Part shown: positions 61,524-64,000 of the stretch, in pieces
How the letters are laid out: the number at the start of each line of letters is the position of its first letter
Position numbering within the stretch: the first letter of the stretch is position 1
Origin: Promineifilum sp.
GTDB lineage: Bacteria > Chloroflexota > Anaerolineae > Promineifilales > Promineifilaceae
Direction of reading: 5' to 3'
Assembly (NCBI GenBank): GCA_020634335.1
Contig: JACKBY010000002.1
Coordinates: 227,722-291,721 of the forward strand
DNA length: 64,000 bases
Made by a program: the position numbers and the translations under genes
The notes under the pieces: generated by a model
The model's input: only the letters and a program-made list of their open reading frames with translations
Databases searched by the model: none
What the model was told of the DNA's origin: nothing

Positions 61524-62612
61524 ATGAAGCAGTACGCATTAAGGGCCATCACATTATTCACCCTGTGTCTGGGGGTTGGCCTGGCAACCCTGACATTGAT
61601 TCAGGTCTGGCAGGTGCAGGCGGACGGCGACGTTCCGGCGCTGGCCTATCTGGGCGAAAGTGGCACGTTCAGCGTCGGCGAAGGGTACAATTTTATTGTT
61701 AAAACACGCCACCCCTTCGGCTTCATGTTCATGCCGGGGCCGGAATACAGCGCGCGCGACGGAGAGCGCGTGTGGTCGGTCTTGGGTGACACCGAAGCGC
61801 CCGCACCTGATCATCAGGTCACGCGCATCGTCGGTCAGGTTCAGAAGGATTGTGTTATCGATTTCGCGACGATCGACGACGATGAAGATGAGCGTATCAA
61901 TTATTTCAAGCTGGACGGCAATATCCTGTACACAATGGGTCAGGGACTGACGACACGCGGTCGTTTTGTGATTCCCCACGACGGTGTGTTGAGCTATGAA
62001 GCGGTGGACAGCATCGGCATGTTCATTAGTGTGTGTGACAAGAAGATCACCCCGACGCCCACCATGACGCTGACACCCACGGCCACACTGGAACCCACAT
62101 TTACCCCGACGCCGACGCTGACGCCGACTATGCCCGTCACGCCGACGGCGACAATTACCGGAACGGTTACCGTGACAATCACGGCTACGCCGGTGATGAC
62201 GCCGACCGCCACCGCCACTTCTACCCCGATTCCGTTGACGCCCACGGCTGAGCCTGACCTCGCCACCCCTACGCCGTCGCCCAGCCCGACGCCGACCCGC
62301 GAGCCGCGCCTGCCGTCGTGCTTGCGCATTAACTTCGACGTCAGCGGCCAGGAAGCCCGGCGCGGTTTGTACGTGGTGCAGGAAGTAGGCGGTCGGTACC
62401 TCGCCGGATGGGAAGCAGACGATGGCTGGAAGGACAGCGGCTGGTTCTACGACGTAGATATCACCTTCCCGGCGGTCTACGTAGATGTCTTCTATTACCA
62501 TGGCCCTGGCGCGACCCCGGTGCGGTTGGCGATGTGGAACCCGGCACCCGACAGCGATTCCGGATGGTTGGGTCGTGGCACGTGCCACGCGCTGGAGGTA
62601 GGTTGGCCCTAA
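61524..62612 (+). CDS. Secreted protein with Thr/Pro-rich mucin-like linker
   Basis: This is a 362-residue protein. The N-terminal signal peptide (about 1-34, ITLFTLCLGVGLATLTLI) is followed by a beta-rich domain to about residue 172 (SVGEGYNFIVKTRHPFGFMFMPGPEY...FVIPHDGVLSYEAVDSIGMFISVCDKK). A linker of about 90 residues made almost only of Thr, Pro, Ala and Val (TPTPTMTLTPTATLEPT...) comes next. The C-terminal domain of about 95 residues (SCLRINFDVSGQEARRGLYVVQEVGGRYLAGWEADDGW...) has two Cys. No family was recognised. Its promoter region is shared with the B12 photoreceptor gene. Confidence 0.8.
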   Translation: MKQYALRAITLFTLCLGVGLATLTLIQVWQVQADGDVPALAYLGESGTFSVGEGYNFIVKTRHPFGFMFMPGPEYSARDGERVWSVLGDTEAPAPDHQVTRIVGQVQKDCVIDFATIDDDEDERINYFKLDGNILYTMGQGLTTRGRFVIPHDGVLSYEAVDSIGMFISVCDKKITPTPTMTLTPTATLEPTFTPTPTLTPTMPVTPTATITGTVTVTITATPVMTPTATATSTPIPLTPTAEPDLATPTPSPSPTPTREPRLPSCLRINFDVSGQEARRGLYVVQEVGGRYLAGWEADDGWKDSGWFYDVDITFPAVYVDVFYYHGPGATPVRLAMWNPAPDSDSGWLGRGTCHALEVGWP

Positions 62613-62637
62613 CCGGCAATCGGCGCGGACGGCGAGC

Positions 62638-63837
62638 TTAGGCTAACGCCTGTCCTACCAGCACCGTCGGCCGTCCTGCGACTTGCGTCAGGAAGATGAT
62701 GCGATGGATGCTACCCCGCAAGCGAAGGGCTTGCCGCAGGACGTCGGGGTCCAGCGGCGAGCCTCTTTTTTTGATCGTCACCGTACCCACGTCCCTCTCG
62801 CGCAGGTAGGTGCGTAACCGCTTTAATTGAAAGGGGAAGTGATCCTCAATGACATAGCCACGGGCGAAGGGCGTTGCCACCGGCGCGGCCGTCGTCAAAT
62901 AGGCGATCGCTGGATCGATGAGCGTTGCCTCGATGCGGTGGGCCACCTGGCCGACGAGATGAGCGCGAATGATGGCCCCGTCGGGTTCGTAGAGATAAGC
63001 GCGTGGCGGGCCGACCTCTGTCGTCTCGTCGTCTCGGTCGGTGAGTGACATTTTGCCCGGTAGGAGTGTGGCCCGCCGGGTGACGTTCATGCGCAGGTCG
63101 CCGTACCACAGGATAGCCTCCTTCACTTCGCCGGCCAGCGAGACAAATTCGACCTCGGTATCCGGTGGAATCTGGTCGTAGTCGATGCCAGGACTGACCT
63201 TGACCGCGCCGTGGGGGATGACGGGACGCCAGGCATCGATGAGGCTGAGGGGGGGGCGGTAGTCGTCGACGGAGCGCAGGCGGCGGCCGGGGGCCAGACG
63301 CGGCCCAGTCTTCGCCCGTCGCGCCGGATCGAAGAAGAAGGCTTCCACAGCCTTGAGCGGCGGTAACTCTGTTAAGTCAGCCACGACCGGCGAGACCTGC
63401 CCGGCCCCACCATACACGGCCGTATTTTCGCGGGCCATCACGACAGACGTCCAGTCGCGATCGATGAGGATGACGTTGGCTCCGGCAGCGGCCAACGCCA
63501 GCGCATCTCCGCCGATCCCGCAGCCCATATCGGCCACGCGGCCAAAGCCGGCGCCGGCATAGCGGCGGGCGCGATGGGCAGCGACCGGCTCGGCTGTGGC
63601 TTGCTCCAGCCCGTCGCGCGTAAAGAACATCTGCGACGCGCGGCTGAACTTCTGAGCGGCCCGTTGCCGCAGGAGGGCCATTTCCAGGACGGCCGCGGCC
63701 AAAGGGGGAGCCAGGCGGGCGCGCAGGCGAGAAGCCGTAGCCAGGTGGGTAGCCGGTGACAGCGATTCGGCGGTCACGTCATCGATCAAGGCCCGGCCCG
63801 CCGGACTTAGGATGAAGTCCAGTTCCTCAGGGCGCAT
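62638..63837 (-). CDS. Class I SAM methyltransferase with THUMP-like domain
   Basis: This is a 399-residue protein with motif I VADMGCGIGGDALALAAAG and VILIDRD, the acidic catalytic-type motif FFDPARRAK, and a C-terminal THUMP-like region (YVIEDHFPFQLKRLRTYLRERDVGTVTIKKRGSPLDPDVLRQALRLRG). The combination is the standard arrangement of THUMP-like methyltransferases, presumably RNA-modifying, but the target nucleotide is unknown. It is 9 nt downstream of a nuclease-type gene on the same strand and convergent with the secreted-protein gene. Confidence 0.88.
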   Translation of the reverse strand: MRPEELDFILSPAGRALIDDVTAESLSPATHLATASRLRARLAPPLAAAVLEMALLRQRAAQKFSRASQMFFTRDGLEQATAEPVAAHRARRYAGAGFGRVADMGCGIGGDALALAAAGANVILIDRDWTSVVMARENTAVYGGAGQVSPVVADLTELPPLKAVEAFFFDPARRAKTGPRLAPGRRLRSVDDYRPPLSLIDAWRPVIPHGAVKVSPGIDYDQIPPDTEVEFVSLAGEVKEAILWYGDLRMNVTRRATLLPGKMSLTDRDDETTEVGPPRAYLYEPDGAIIRAHLVGQVAHRIEATLIDPAIAYLTTAAPVATPFARGYVIEDHFPFQLKRLRTYLRERDVGTVTIKKRGSPLDPDVLRQALRLRGSIHRIIFLTQVAGRPTVLVGQALA

Positions 63838-63846
63838 GGTCGACCG

Positions 63847-64000
63847 TCACCCCCATTGCGGCTCCAGCCACAAGTCGTCGGGTTCCGGCTCCTCTTCCTC
63901 CTGGGGGTCGAGCTTTCCCGCGCCGGCGGCTTGGCGACCGCAGTAGGCACGATAGGCGCAGTGGCGGCATTCGGTCCAATCGTCGGTCAGGGGCCATTCA
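63847..64000 (-). CDS. C-terminal end of a PD-(D/E)XK-type nuclease (5' part outside window)
   Basis: The last 50 codons of a minus-strand gene are visible: EWPLTDDWTECRHCAYRAYC, then GRQAAGAGKLDPQ, an acidic run EEEEPEPDD and LWLEPQWG. The FPLT-x-x-x-x-x-C-x2-C-x5-C pattern is the C-terminal iron-sulfur Cys cluster of RecB/Cas4-like PD-(D/E)XK nucleases. The catalytic core lies beyond the window, so the assignment rests on the Cys pattern alone. Confidence 0.6.
   Translation of the reverse strand, partial: EWPLTDDWTECRHCAYRAYCGRQAAGAGKLDPQEEEEPEPDDLWLEPQWG

Overview
The window is a high-GC bacterial chromosome segment and most likely comes from a filamentous member of the Chloroflexota (Anaerolineae/Caldilineae-like). 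I base this on the large MalT-like regulator with a C-terminal BTAD domain, secreted proteins with Thr/Pro/Ala-rich tethers, a giant lipoprotein of the alpha-2-macroglobulin family, terminal FMP-type motifs on exported proteins, and extended -10 promoters of the TGCTAT type. The lineage is an inference from gene style; no 16S or other marker was available.

Layout. (1) 1-8.7 kb, minus strand: a molybdenum hydroxylase locus. It holds XdhC, a FAD/[2Fe-2S] fusion subunit, the Mo-binding subunit, YqeB and a YqeC-MocA fusion, which are the accessory set of selenium-dependent Mo hydroxylases. A MntA/HepT toxin-antitoxin pair and an alpha/beta hydrolase are embedded in it. (2) 8.7-15 kb: a 2026-residue alpha-2-macroglobulin-like lipoprotein. 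(3) 15.2-15.4 kb: an AT-rich non-coding structure in which 9-bp iterons in opposite orientation flank a central palindrome. (4) 15.7-17.1 kb: tadA, tRNA-Ser(CGA) and an Imm-5-like gene. (5) 17.2-33.7 kb, plus strand: a STAND/BTAD regulator, then a KASIII-like/acyl-CoA ligase/SDR/hydrolase operon, then a complete branched-chain-amino-acid-type (Liv) ABC transporter. The promoters of the last two units share tandem heptamers with the exact geometry of SARP operators, so these three units look like one regulon for taking up and processing an unidentified carboxylic acid or acyl substrate. (6) 33.8-36.4 kb: a small housekeeping/enzyme group (EndoIII-like, SGNH esterase, methyltransferase, DUF1684). 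(7) 36.5-48.4 kb, minus strand: pentose-phosphate genes (tal, tkt, gntK-gnd fusion) followed upstream by a glycosyltransferase, two secreted glycosidase-like proteins, a beta-propeller and a Wzt-type ATPase. (8) 48.5-53.1 kb: mutS2 and a LexA-box-controlled uvrB, convergent. (9) 53.3-57.2 kb: glutamine cyclotransferase, an orphan PPDK N-terminal-like protein, small stress-type proteins and a dienelactone hydrolase. (10) 57.4-61.5 kb: a probable light-response operon (B12-type MerR photoreceptor, TIGR01777 epimerase, photolyase). (11) 61.5-64 kb: a Thr/Pro-linker secreted protein, a THUMP-like methyltransferase and the end of a Cys-cluster PD-(D/E)XK-type nuclease.

The most notable items are the SARP-type operators linking regulator, acyl operon and transporter; the iteron/palindrome structure at 15.2-15.4 kb; and a family of long palindromic repeats that sits both between genes and in frame inside conserved enzymes.
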